From Breviolum minutum Mf 1.05b.01 (Eukaryota > Sar > Dinophyceae > Suessiales > Symbiodiniaceae), in the NCBI GenBank assembly GCA_000507305.1, contig DF241194.1, positions 1 through 64,000 on the forward strand: a stretch of 64,000 nucleotides of DNA, read 5' to 3'. The notes under the pieces were generated by a model, which was not told the origin of the DNA, ran no database searches, and saw nothing but the letters and a program-made list of their open reading frames with translations. Shown here piece by piece: positions 35,423 to 47,903 of this stretch; position 1 is the stretch's first letter; each line of letters begins with the position of its first letter. The position numbers were made by a program, and so were the translations under genes.

Positions 35423-38400
35423 ATGGCCAAAAAGGTGCCAAATGACTATGATCGCATCCGAGATGGAGCTGAAGTTGAAGTGATTAACTCAGCGTTTCTT
35501 GGTGATAGACAATGATGTGATATGATATGACAATATGTTACAATGACAGACGTATGTAATCCTGCTAGTGATCTAACTTCACTGAAAGTTGCCCATAGAC
35601 TATCATATTGATTGGTATCATGGAACCAGGATGATAGGCAGCCAGGAACATACCACAAAAAGCCTGGATATTGAGACATATTGAAAAAAATAAAAACATG
35701 GAAATGCACAATGCTTCCCAGGTAGTATTATCGGTAATATTCAAAATGATCACCCCTCAAATATTTTTGCGCCATCACAGTTGTTCTTTCTACCTCGGTG
35801 CGCCAAGGACACAACCAGACAAGACCGCTCCATTGGGTGTGAAGCTCACATCGCCTCCAAAGGCATCGGTCACGATCGATGTTGGAAGTGAAGAGTTGAG
35901 ATGACTTGAGGTGTGATGATACTGTTGATGGTTCAGAAATCCCAAACAACCACCTGGGATGGTCCTAAAACCCTGTAAATAATGGGATTTCAACTACCAA
36001 CCTCAACTGGTGATCGCCGGATTTCTGAACCAACAGTATCTCACGGTGTTTTCACAGGATTTCATGGTTTTTCTTGGTTGAAGGTTGTTTGCAATATGAT
36101 GATGAGACTGTTTTCATCTTTCCATGCCTGGCTGAAAGGTGAATTTTGAGGAGGGCTACATCTACCGCTTGGATCGTTTGGCCAGTACTGATCAAACGCG
36201 ACGAATGCTGGATGCCCTGAAAGTGATTCTGAAAAACCCAGCAGCTCGGCATTGCGCAGATTTTGGATCACAAATCATGTCACCTTATTTGGGTGTCGTG
36301 TTGATAGTTTGTTTCTTTCTTCGTTGTGTTTCTGATAAATGTCAAGCCACTGCTATTTTTGAGGTGCATGAATGACAGAAAATCGATTCGGTGATGGAAA
36401 TCCAGTTTGTTGTATTAGTATCACTTCTGCCTGGCAGCTGGGATGTTCCAGGTTGTAGATCCCTCTCCAATGATCCCACATGAAATTTTGCGGAATCTTG
36501 GCTTGATCTTTTTTCTTCCCGATGGATGATGGCATAGATTTCAGGGCACACACACACATACACGTACTGGTACAAACATGCAGACACTGATTCAAATACA
36601 GTATCATTCAAGAATCTGAAATAACTTCGGTGATGACCATGGTTCTTGCTGTGAATGCAAGAGGTATGCGGTATGCTTGATGTTGAGGCGTTCTGCAACT
36701 GGTGTATTGGAATGAGCTTGCATAAGAATAGAGTCGGTTCCACAGTCACACTGTGTGGTCTTTCGGAGTGTGGGATGACCACACGGTTGAAACAAGTGCC
36801 CATGTAGATCCCGGTGCATCTGTTCAATATCTGAACTTTGCCAAGGAAGTTGATTTGCAATCCAGTGGACAAAACTCTGAAGCAGGCACAGGGATGCCTG
36901 GCATAGATTTTGGCCAGATAGTCGAATGTCGTAAAACTGGCAGCACATTGTAAAGTAAGTGTCATGGATATGCCAGCGATGGGATAAAGCATGATGTCGA
37001 GTGGAGAGAAGTTTGACAAGAGACAGTGAAAAGAACACCTTTGACTGGAGCATTTCAAAACGACATGACATTTAGGTCAGCATTTAAGCGTTCCCCATAT
37101 CTTGCAGAGCTTACAGTGAATGCCGAGCAATTTTTTCAGGCGGGCCTTCATGACCTGCCATTGGAGTCTGTCGACTTCAGCGGCAGCAAGCAAAAAAGTG
37201 AAGGACTTGCAGCGTTCCAACAAGAGGCCGGGACAGGAGCCAAATGAGCACGGGAAGATCTATTCATGTATAAATGATGAATTATAATAGATTATAGTAT
37301 ATTTCATGAATATGTAGAGCATATATGAATACATATATATATATATATACACAGAAAATCACAGAAAGAAATATATCGAAAACATATTCCAACATACGAA
37401 GAACTATATAGTATGTAACGTACATGTTGTATATGTGGAATCATTTTGTACAGAAAGTTCATTTGTTTTTGATTGGTCCACAAGTCATTTGTTTTGACTG
37501 GACATGCTAAATGATACCTTCCATTGTTGGGGTTTGTCTACTTTGAGCAGGGGTTGTATGAAGGGATGACGGGTCCACTGATCAGCCGCAAATGCAGAGC
37601 CACGAGGCAAAGCACGTCTATGCCCACTTGCTGAACAAGAGTCAAATCGATTCCTTAGCTACTTCACAGCATACAAATACTATACAAATCATACAACAGA
37701 GGCTGGTACTGCTGGTACCTGGTGTAGAGTAACTTCATAGCAGATTGATCCATGCAGGTCCATTCCACTGGTTGTTATGCCCAAAAGATTGTCACTGTTG
37801 ATGTTCCTTGTCTCTGCAGTTCTTTTGCCTCTACAAAGTCAGTGCTATTGTTATTGCACTAAGCACCTGTTTTGATGTTGTGGAAGTACCCGGAAAACAC
37901 TCCAGAATATCAACAGAGTGAAAAGTTGCCATCACCCTCTTCGATCGACTAAGGTTTTGTCCTCCACACGACGTTTGACTTTGATTCAAGGGCCACCCGG
38001 AACCGGTAAGACCACGACCGCCGTTCAGATCGTCGCGGCAATGGTTCGGTGACTTGGTGAGGAACCTGGAGCTTAGGTGTTTGCTACTTTATTTGGGTTG
38101 CCACATTTTTACTATGCGATATTAGTAAGAGGTTGGCCTGGGGTGGCGTTCTTGCTCCAACTGCCTTTGTTTGAATCTTTGCCCTAGCCTATACTTCAGT
38201 TGTTGAAGTCCGAAGCTCCTTAGATCATTTCGTCTCTGACAGGTATGGCCTGGTCGATTTGCCAATTCTTGTGACGGCCGACAGTAACACTGCGGTGGAT
38301 AATTTGGTAAAGGCCACCGGGAAATAGGGAAGGAATGGAAGGGTCTGGCATAGTTTGGCCACAACCTCAAGTTTGTTATATTCAAAGTTGTTTGAGTCCC

Positions 38401-41400
38401 ATGTTCCATTCACCAGTTTAACTGTTTGAGAAAGAATTCATCATCGATTTGCTCTTGAATGTGCCTGAATATGCCTGAATGATCCTGAAAATCTTTTGAA
38501 ATCTTGAACACTTTCAACTACTTTCCTTGTTTCAAATGATTGGTTTGACATTGATGTTCCTTGTCCCTTTTCTCAACCGAAAAGCAATACATCAATACGT
38601 CCCAACCGTTTTTTCATGCGCAGGGAATTGGCAAGACCGGAGTGAACATCGTACGGGTTGGGAGACCTGAAGCCATCCGAGAAGACGTGAAGTCCTATGC
38701 CTTGGATGGACGTTGGAAGGAGCTGCAACCGCCACGGCCGTCGTGTGGCATAGCCCGGTTTGATAGCCCGGTGATCGTTGCGGGGGGTTCGAAAGTTTGC
38801 CTTGTTTTAAATCGTCTCTTACATGAGATACAGATCTAGGTGGTGGTTTCAGATATTTTTTTGTTTTCACCCCTACTTGGGGAGATGATCCAGTTTGACT
38901 AATATTTTTCAAATGGGTTGAAACCACCAACTATACATATATGATTATATATGCATATTCTATGCATAATATGATACTTGTCTTCTCACACAACAACATA
39001 TGCATGATATATAGACACTACACTACAATGCAATGCTATATGAATACACTACAACTCGATATAACATGGTACAACATGATATGTTGTTTTTCATGTAATA
39101 TGATACAATCTATTATGAGCAAATGCCATACAGTATTATGAGCATATATAGCATAATACTTATATTGATATAGTATTGTATAATATGAGAGAGCTAGTAA
39201 TGAAGTAATCGATAATACGACATCATGCTTAATCCCACACAGTGCAGTATAAGATAACACGATATGATATACCACAACATCACATCGTATGATATGATGT
39301 AATATGATCTTTGTTATGATGCATGATATGATATATACATATATAACATGTAATTTCACAGACTATTACTATGCACTTCTGGATCTTCAACTTAGCAATG
39401 CTTTTGGCTTATTGAATTCAATGTGATGGAAGGATTCGGCATGATTCCACAGTATTTGAAGTACCCAAGTCAGATGCAAGTAGTCCACATGCGCTGTATT
39501 GCGTCATGACATGTCTCGTACTCTCGTCACTTTGCTCAGCACCAGTTCTTTCAATTCGTACAGCTCATGTAGGCTCCTGTAAGTCAGCAGTGGATAGAAA
39601 TGTTTGAACTGGGATCGTTTAGCACACGTGTCTCAATACGTTTTTCATCGTTTTTCAGTCTTGAGAATTTTGGACGTTGCCGGTATTTATTTGGAAGTCC
39701 ATGATCAAGTGTTGCATGCACCCATGCAGTGGTTCAGGACCTAAAGAAAGCAGAGGTCGTCTGCGCCACGTGTATCGGAGCCTCTGGTACAACCTTGGAC
39801 AAGGCGTGCAGGAAAGAGTGACTCTTTCCAGCTCCAACATGTGCACTTGCAGACTCACACCCAAATACAAAGTCCTATCAAAGTCCTTTTGCAATTGTAA
39901 AGAAACTCAACTAGGTGACATGAGGTGGCGTCATGTTTATTGAACCTTTCATGTGGTTTAACTTGCCAATGTATTTATATAGATATCTTTATTTACTGTA
40001 CGTCTTTTTGATTTTGCAGTCTGCAAAATCCCGTGCGTTTGGTAGCTTGCCATCATGCGATCTTTAAAAAACATCCTGCAGCACTCCTCAACTTGGCCAG
40101 GTGCGTTTTCCAACGGTCATCGTGGATGAGTGTACGCAAGCTGCAGAAACTGCAGCCCTTGTCTCTTAACAGCAATGGTGAGCATGAGTTGCATTGAAAT
40201 CTTTGGCAAAGTGAACTCAATTTCAAACTGTGTATTCGCATACATGTCATGTCAATATCCTGCCGTAAATCTTGTAACCTCGACAGTTTGACTTAAAAAG
40301 AATCCGCTGCAAAACATCCTGCAGGTCCCAATTGCACGGGGATGTCAACAGGCGATCCTCATTGGTGACCAATGTCAGTTGCCACCCACGGACACTGGGC
40401 TGAAGGGATGATGCTCCCGCGAAAGTGAAAACATCTGAAGTGAAAGCTTGGGTGCGTTGCAACCAGCTTCACTTCCGTATTCTATGCACATGGTATTTTT
40501 GAGGGCACTCCCAGTTCCAGTAGAGTAGATTTGATGATGTAATTGATATAAATTTGTTTGATATAATGTACAATTTCTTGAAAGCCCGTGGTTGTGAGAA
40601 GGAAGCTCTAGCAGTTGCCTCCCCAAAAGTAAACAAGTGGATGGGGCTTCCATGTCTGACCAATTGAGGTGCTGTCCGATGTGGCGGAGACCGAGAATCT
40701 TGGAGAGTCCTTGTTCACTCGTCTAGTTACGCAAGGGGTTAGGCCGGCAGAGCGGTTCAGGGTGGGTCGTGGTGTCATCGATTCTGAAAGGAAACTTGTG
40801 CAGAATCAGAGAAAGGAGAAACAGAGAAACTTGTGCTTAAAGATCTCTTACACCTTGCAGTCTACATCACAACTTCTAGACGAGGGGCACGTGATTTGAT
40901 CATGTGGACCGCTCTGAACTTGGAAGCTACACGTGTATTAAAGTTGAAGTCGATATCATAGTCTCGCATGTAATGAGAACGCGTGTGAGGTAATGATCAT
41001 CAGAAAACTTGCTTGGGAGTCCTCAAAATCAGCAGTCGGTGGTTTCCTATGTTTTATATTTCAAGAACAGAAAAAAACACTTTAACAAACATGTTCCAAA
41101 CCCTAGCTTGGATTCTCAAAGTGTTAGAGAATCAAACATAGACTTGCACAGCATGGTGGAAGCTTGTCGGAAAGGCCTTGCCTTTTGGACACTCAATACC
41201 GTATGCATCCCTTGGTGGCAGAATTCGCTTCAGCCCCTTGGCCGTTGTGGATGGGGCTCTCAAGTTTCGTAAACGGATGCAATGAAAAACATTACACAAA
41301 TCCCGGAATCGAAGTTGGAACACCTGAGAAGATGTGAGCCTATATGTTAGTATCATATGCCTACATGACTCAGATGTTTTGCGTTGTTTTGTTTGAATTT

Positions 41401-44400
41401 ATTTATTGAAGTCTCTCACAAGGAGATCATGTGCAGTCTGAAGTAACATGGTTTTCCAGAAACTAACGCCATAGGCACCACCCGAAATTGTTTAAAATGC
41501 CATGGCACCTTTGCCACCCTAGGCAGCGTTCTACAATGGTCGGCTGCAGAATGGTGTATCTCACATTCATCGAAAACCACCTGAAGGTTTTCCTTGGCCA
41601 CAGAGGTCCCTGTGCAAAAAATCAGATAGGGACAGGTTTCCTAAAATGGTGGTACCCTTGGCGTTGCCATGGGACCCAACAACCAACCATGGGGTTTTCC
41701 ATCCCTAAAAATGATGGACATTTTGGGCTGGAGATTGGGGGCACCGGGTACCACCATTTGCCAGGCATATGCCGGTGGCCTTCATCAACTTGGAGAAGTG
41801 TGAAGAGAAGCGCGAAGGACAAAAGACGGAAGAGGTTGAGGTTGACTCTGAACGAGATGGAAAGACATGGAATTACAAATTGGTTACCAAAGTTCATATT
41901 ATGATATATTATGATGATTGATAATCAATATCCGTACTTAATTATACTTTTATACATACTTATATGTGACTCTATATTGTTGATATTTTATCATTGATCC
42001 ACACGCAATATTCAGGGATGTGTGGTTTTGATTCAATGGTACCACTCCAAGCTTATATATGATTCTGAACACTAGGTTGTGAATGCTGCAACACTTAGTT
42101 TCAATGGTTGTATGTGAAATTTCGTACCTCGGTGTTTTGTCCTTAGAGTTTTTTGAACCTCAAAGATGAACACGCTGCAGTTTCCAGGTGAAATCAGGAC
42201 TGCTGTCTCAGTGATACCCCATTCTGGCCAGGACATGGTTCTTCTTACATCAATCCCGCAGAGGCCAAACGTTTTTCACAGCCTAAAAACACCAGCAGAG
42301 TCCCCAATTGTTTGGGAGTTGATTTGGGCAGCCGGTCCAACTCCAATACGTTGAACGCATTCAGAATGTCTCGGATCAAAGTCCCATGATGCCCTATTTT
42401 TTGTTTTACAGGAGAGTTCAAATCTTTAAGATTCTTCAAGGTGCCATGTTGTTCCATGGCTAGTCAGGTTTGTGAGCATGTTTGGACAGCGTTTCAACTC
42501 ACCTTGATTCGGGGAAACTAGCAACAAAGAATGACAATACGGGACAGTCCCAATATCAATGGAGTCGGGAAACTAAGGCTCACTGAATAATCATAACAAA
42601 CTTCTGAAACTTGTTTCTCAGATGCAGTGTCGGTCAGTAGTGTAAAGCAAATCACCCCTAAAAAATCAGCTTCACAATGGTGTGGCAGTTGGGACCACGA
42701 AGGCCAAGTAGTTGCAATATGTTGCAATCAACTGATAGTCCTGTACTGAAACTACTTTAAGCTGATCCGTAAATGTGTTTGATTCTTCTGGAAGTGTTTG
42801 AATGAACCTGAGATGTGAAAGGCAGAAAAAACCATGTGGGCACTTCTTGAAGTCACAAAGAATGGCAAGATCGGGCCGGAAGATGTCGGCATTGTGTGGC
42901 TTGGCAGCGTGGAGTCAAAGCAACCTGATAGTTTGGTCATACGTTTTGCAGGAAAGAACTTGGCAACCCAATTCTATGCCCTTCATGATTTGACAACGTT
43001 TCCACAGTGTATCCAAAGGACAGACTTTTGTGCAAGCCTCTCACATGAATTAACGAAAAACCTTTTAGACATTTACTGAAGCTTCTGCGAAGCTGTATAG
43101 ATGACGATATATGACAATCATTCTCCTGTAGAGTTGACTCAATTGGATATCAAAACAATGAAAGGTGCCTCACTGTGTCGGTTTCAAATGAACTGTTTCC
43201 AACACAACTTTTGGCAGAAGTTTCTAAAATCTTTGCCAGAGTGGTCCTGCACATATATGCATCATATCCGTGCCTCAGGACGCCATACAAAGGACAGGTG
43301 AGGCTTTTGAAAAAGTTGATCAACGAACGTCCCGGTCTACAAAAGCTGCTTGGACTTTTGCAAATCAATACACATCATATCATCATGGATCATTATATAT
43401 GTTTAGTCGTTGTATATGTTTGTGAGCGTGTTTTTGTTTGACAAATTCCAGCAATAGTGCAATGACCATGACAATTTCATGAGTCGTTTTATTTCGTTTG
43501 AGAATTCATCACACATATTTTAAATCTGACCCGTGAAAGTCTTATGAAAAGGTCCGAAAAAAAAAAACGCAGTTTTGACGCTATTGCTGAGGTTCCGTAG
43601 TGGACTTGAGGTGGAATCCGTGGACAGATTCCAGGGTCAAGAGAAAGAGGCACGCTGGTTCAAATCCATCATCTCTGGGCATGGTTGTGTCGACCTTACG
43701 GGTAGTTAGATTAGTTAGGGAGCCCCAATATACTCTTGATAACCATGCAGTAATGACACTATGATGAACATCAAGTATTTTGAAAGATCTCGCGCAATCG
43801 TTGGAAAAATATTGCTCTGTGCTTCAAAAGCAATTAGAATCATGTGAGGTTCTCACCTATTTTACTCCTGCTCTGACACTCCAAGCCACTGGCAGGTCAT
43901 CATTTTCTGTGCTGTCCGAAACAATCGTAGCTCGGCATACCGGTTCCAGAACTTCCATACTGGATGATTGAGAGTCTTCGCACCACGGTGGTAACCACCT
44001 TGATTTCATAGCAGTAACGAGGTCGGGTTCTAAGATTCTAAGGTCTTCTATTAGTATTCTGCAGCCACTGCGGGAAAGGAGTGGGAAATATGCCAAAGCT
44101 TGCTGTTTTTCCCCTCAGTACGAAGAGCTACTGAGAGAATAGTTCTCAGAAGTCAACCCGGACAGCAACACTGGCAGCGAAACAGCATGTGACTGAATGT
44201 AACCATGAGTCCGTCCTGTTGCCTTCTATCCGAGGTGAGGGCAAAGTGGGTTTCTTGTGCGACTGGCGTCGGCTGAACGTGATGCTGACGCGTGCACGAA
44301 TTGGCCTAATTGCCGGGGATGCCCAGGTTTTGGTGGTGCAGCACCACTGCAGACCTACCCATCCACAGTGCGCAATGTGATAGGAATTTTGAGGTCAACT

Positions 44401-45960
44401 GGATCAAGGATGATCAAGGCGGAAATTTGCAGTGTGGCAAATTGTTGGGCCAATTGTTCGTATTTACTTTGATTTGTTGATAGTTGTTGCAAATCGTGGT
44501 TGCAAGTTATTATGTAATGTTCGCTCGTAATGTTCACTCATTTTCTAAAGTACTGGGCGGTCACCCCAAACAAACTTCTAAGGTTCATTTAATTACGTAT
44601 GTTGATAGAATTTGGATGCATGCAAATGATTGAGCAATTGTTTATATGCTTTGAATAGGACATGCTACTTCAGCCAAGACTTTGCTCTACATATGTTCCG
44701 TTTGATCATGTTTTGTCTTGCGTGGGCACCATTTTTGTAGCTGGCTGGCTACTTACTTTCGTGATGCAAGCAGCCATGGTTCAAGGTCATGTCCCTTTCA
44801 TATTGGCAAGACCCTCGCCATATGGATCCACCTGAGTCTCCCCTGTCTTCACAGAAAGCCTCTTAAGGTCATTGGAAGTCGGAGCACATTGATGTCAGAT
44901 CCACTTTGGCATGAGTGGCAACTTGGACAACAGCCGGGTTGAGCATTATGATATTGGAACCTGTTATAACATGTTATAACTTATAACATCCTACAGCATT
45001 TTACAAGCGCAACCGAACGGTGTATTCTCACGTTGCTCACGTATTGTCCCTGGGAAATCTGCTCAGCCAAGGCTCATTTGGGCTGCAGCTCGTGGAGCCA
45101 TTTGCGGCGAGAGCGCCAAAGGTTCCTGGGTGCCAAGGTGCAGCGGCTCTGGGTGATGGAAATTCCATATTTTTGTTCCAATTTTGGGCAAAACTTCAAG
45201 TCTTCCAGATGTTTTAAAGATCTTTTTGTTGAGGGGTGTTGATGTTTTAAATATTTTTGTTGATGTCAGCTTTGTTGGAAAATTATTAGATAGATAGAAA
45301 ACTAGCGATGGAAGAAGACTGGATGACAAGATGTAAAGGGCAGCATGTCCAATGTGAAGATTTGGGAATGTTTTGGTGACTGGATTGCCACTGGACGTTG
45401 TCGGCAACAGCCTGAAGCATTAGAGTCTGTAGAGGTACTTGGTTGATGACCGCGATGGTATTTGGACCGTGAAGCAAGGCTCAATGGGTGTGGAAATGTG
45501 TGGAATGTTGCCTTCACGGTTGAAAGATGGAGTTCAGAGTATGTGCACATGATATATGCACGGTGTTATAAAGTCGCAACTGAGAATTTGCAGTTTGAGG
45601 ATAGGGCCTGAAGTTATTGCGTTCCGAGGCATCATTGAGGAGGTCCAGAAGGGCATCACGCCGAAACCAGGCACAGGCTGGAGCAACAATTGCAACAGAT
45701 TTGGAAGATGCGGGGTTTCTCTGTGTCAGTCATGTACTCGGACACTACCTTTACAGGTTGGTTGTTTCTCAACCAACAAGCTTTCTTCGTCTCACTTTTA
45801 ATGTGTTATATTGTTGCATTTCAAAACCGTTTTCGGGACATACATTGAAGAGCTTTCGAGCTCGTGCAACCGTTTACAGTACATCTACATGAGGCGGCAA
45901 TGATGCACCGGCAAAAGTGGAACAGAAGGAGGAGGATATCCTCGACAGTTGGGAGGACTG
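35423..45960 (+). CDS. UPF1/SEN1/IGHMBP2-like SF1B helicase, about 23 exons
   Basis: Probable start ATG at 35423 (MAKKVPNDYDRIRDGAEVEV), 31 bases after a cctctcag acceptor. Exons: 35423-35481, 35808-~35890, 36139-~36230, 37954-38048, 38243-38306, 38624-~38700, 39738-39803, 40101-40160, 40325-40390, 40669-40742, 41175-41232, 41523-41605, 41765-41859, 42232-42263, 42822-42895, 43279-43344, 43592-43649, 44143-44173, 44235-44311, 44868-44932, 45072-45137, 45640-45722 and 45894-~45960. Motifs in order: I LIQGPPGTGKTTTAVQ; Ia ILVTADSNTAVDNL; II VIVDECTQAAETAAL; III AILIGDQCQLPPT; IV CLLDTQYRMHPLVAEF and IVTPYKGQVRLLKKL; V ESVDRFQGQEKE; VI WRRLNVMLTRARIGL. It should be an ATP-driven 5'-3' RNA/DNA helicase. 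The zinc-binding CH domain of true UPF1 is not visible. Phases join at almost every exon from 37954 on; one or two exons are probably missing near 36.5-37.9 and 38.7-39.7 kb. The C-terminus is acidic (EEDILDSWED). Confidence 0.85.
35918..36040. repeat. Introner-like inverted-repeat element
   Basis: Left arm gatactgttgatggttcag (to 35942) and right arm ggatttctgaaccaacagta (36019-36040) are inverted copies apart from a three-base deletion. The core at 35971-35987 (ccctgtaaataatggga) matches the core at 9601 with one difference. The terminal 14 bases match the element at 55489. It lies in the intron between helicase exons at 35808 and 36139. Confidence 0.78.
38841..38929. repeat. Short inverted-repeat element in a helicase intron
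   Basis: Perfect 11-base terminal arms, tggtggtttca at 38841 and tgaaaccacca ending at 38929, enclose about 67 bases. It lies within an intron of the UPF1-like gene. The sequence is unrelated to the gatactgttgatgg family. Confidence 0.6.
38940..39370. repeat. AT-rich low-complexity block
   Basis: About 430 bases dominated by atgatat, catata and taatat words with no stable period, inside a helicase intron. Open frames here are compositional. Confidence 0.7.
41644..41759. repeat. Inverted-repeat element filling most of a helicase intron
   Basis: Perfect 14-base arms, aaatggtggtaccc at 41644-41657 and gggtaccaccattt at 41746-41759. The intron runs from a GT donor at 41606 to AG at 41764, so the right arm ends five bases before the acceptor. 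Flanking exons join in phase as PWPQ-R-HMPVAFINLEK. Confidence 0.75.
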
Positions 45961-46157
45961 TCACGCATTTTCGCCCCCTCAACTATCCCAGAACAATTTT
46001 CGTCTAGTTTGGTTGTCATGTGTTCAGTGCTTTCAAAGTCAGGATCTCAACGAGGGAGAGCCGTGCAGCCTCCAAAGTCAATATGACTTGTAGATATCCT
46101 TGTAGTCCTTGTAAGACTCCACAGTGTTACTGTGTTTGTCCCTTCTGAGTCGAGGAC

Positions 46158-46994
46158 ATGGAAAGCCCGCTGATGACACCGGCCAACGAAAGCCAGCAGC
46201 AGGGCGCCTTAGAAAAGGCCCTCGAAGAGGACTGGGGCAGAAACGCTGCCCAACGTTCGGCATATGAACCCCAAAAACACCACTTAAATTTGACACAGGT
46301 GCTGGTAGATGAGCAACTGTACCTGCAATATACTGAAAGGTGTCAAAAGAGTTTTGAAGGGGACCTCAATGATGGAAGATAATGGAAGAGTGGTCAAGAA
46401 TGCACCCCATGTCCGAAAAGCCTATTCAAACAAGCTTTGCACAAATAGCAGCGGAATACTGGCGAGCTTGTCTATCTCAATATTGAGCCTAAAACAATAA
46501 ATCATACAATGATATATAATTTATATTAATTTATAGTCTATGATCTATGACCATCTATTTATCAACCTTCTTTTGTGCCACAAAATCGAGCAAAAGCTGT
46601 TTGTTATATGACTTTATTGTATAATTATATAACTTATGTTAACTTTATTTCATGTAAATTCGGATTAAATTCGTAGCATTTCATCTTATTCTGTATTTTA
46701 CTCTATTTTGTATGTCATATTCAATTCATATTCGATATTCTTGTCTCATGAGTTTACATCACCTACACTTTGCCAAGGTATTATATACCAATCATATTTC
46801 CAAGTCTCCTGTGGCCAGTAACGTTTTAAGCGTGAATATACCAGGCTTGGCCGCGGACACGTTATAGCTTTGAAGCACAGGACCCAGCAGAGCTGCCGGA
46901 AGCAGACCCAGAGTCTGGCAAGGCAAAGGAAGACAGAAGTCCGTACAAAAATGCTGTTGATCGTTGAATATTACCTTGCCAATGATCTTGTATA

Positions 46995-47070
<76 letters not shown>

Positions 47071-47862
47071 TTGCTGATGTTGCTGATGTTGTTGTTGTTG
47101 TTGTTGTTCTTGTTGTTGTTCTTGTTGTTGTTCTTGTTGTTGTTCTTGTTGTTGTTCTTGTTGTTGTTCTTGTTGTTGTTCTTGTTGTTGTTCTTGTTGT
47201 TGTTCTTGTTGTTGTTCTTGTTGTTGTTCTTGTTGTTGTTCTTGTTGTTGTTCTTGTTGTTGTTCTTGTTGTTGTTCTTGTTGTTGTTCTTGTTGTTGTT
47301 CTTGTTGTTGTTCTTGTTGTTGTTCTTGTTGTTGTTCTTGTTNNNNNNNNNNNNNNNNNNNNNNNNNNNNNNNNNNNNNNNNNNNNNNNNNNNNNNNNNN
47401 NNNNNNNNNNNNNNNNNNNNNNNNNNNNNNNNNNNNNNNNNNNNNNNNNNNNNNNNNNNNNNNNNNNNNNNNNNNNNNNNNNNNNNNNNNNNNNNNNNNN
47501 NNNNNNNNNNNNNNNNNNNNNNNNNNNNNNNNNNNNNNNNNNNNNNNNNNNNNNNNNNNNNNNNNNNNNNNNNNNNNNNNNNNNNNNNNNNNNNNNNNNN
47601 NNNNNNNNNNNNNNNNNNNNNNNNNNNNNNNNNNNNNNNNNNNNNNNNNNNNNNNNNNNNNNNNNNNNNNNNNNNNNNNNNNNNNNNNNNNNNNNNNNNN
47701 NNNNNNNNNNNNNNNNNNNNNNNNNNNNNNNNNNNNNNNNNNNNNNNNNNNNNNNNNNNNNNNNNNNNNNNNNNNNNNNNNNNNNNNNNNNNNNNNNNNN
47801 NNNNNNNNNNNNNNNNNNNNNNNNNNNNNNNNNNNNNNNNNNNNNNNNNNNNNNNNNNNNNN

Positions 47863-47903
<41 letters not shown>

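Noticed and set aside
36342..37058. Minus-strand frame of 238 codons
   Set aside because: It lies between plus-strand helicase exons, has Cys/His-rich random composition and no motif. It is probably a chance open frame, though it is long for this AT-rich region.
47107..47342. Regular 12-base repeats as a possible CRISPR-like array
   Set aside because: The units are contiguous with no spacers. It is a microsatellite in a nuclear genome.
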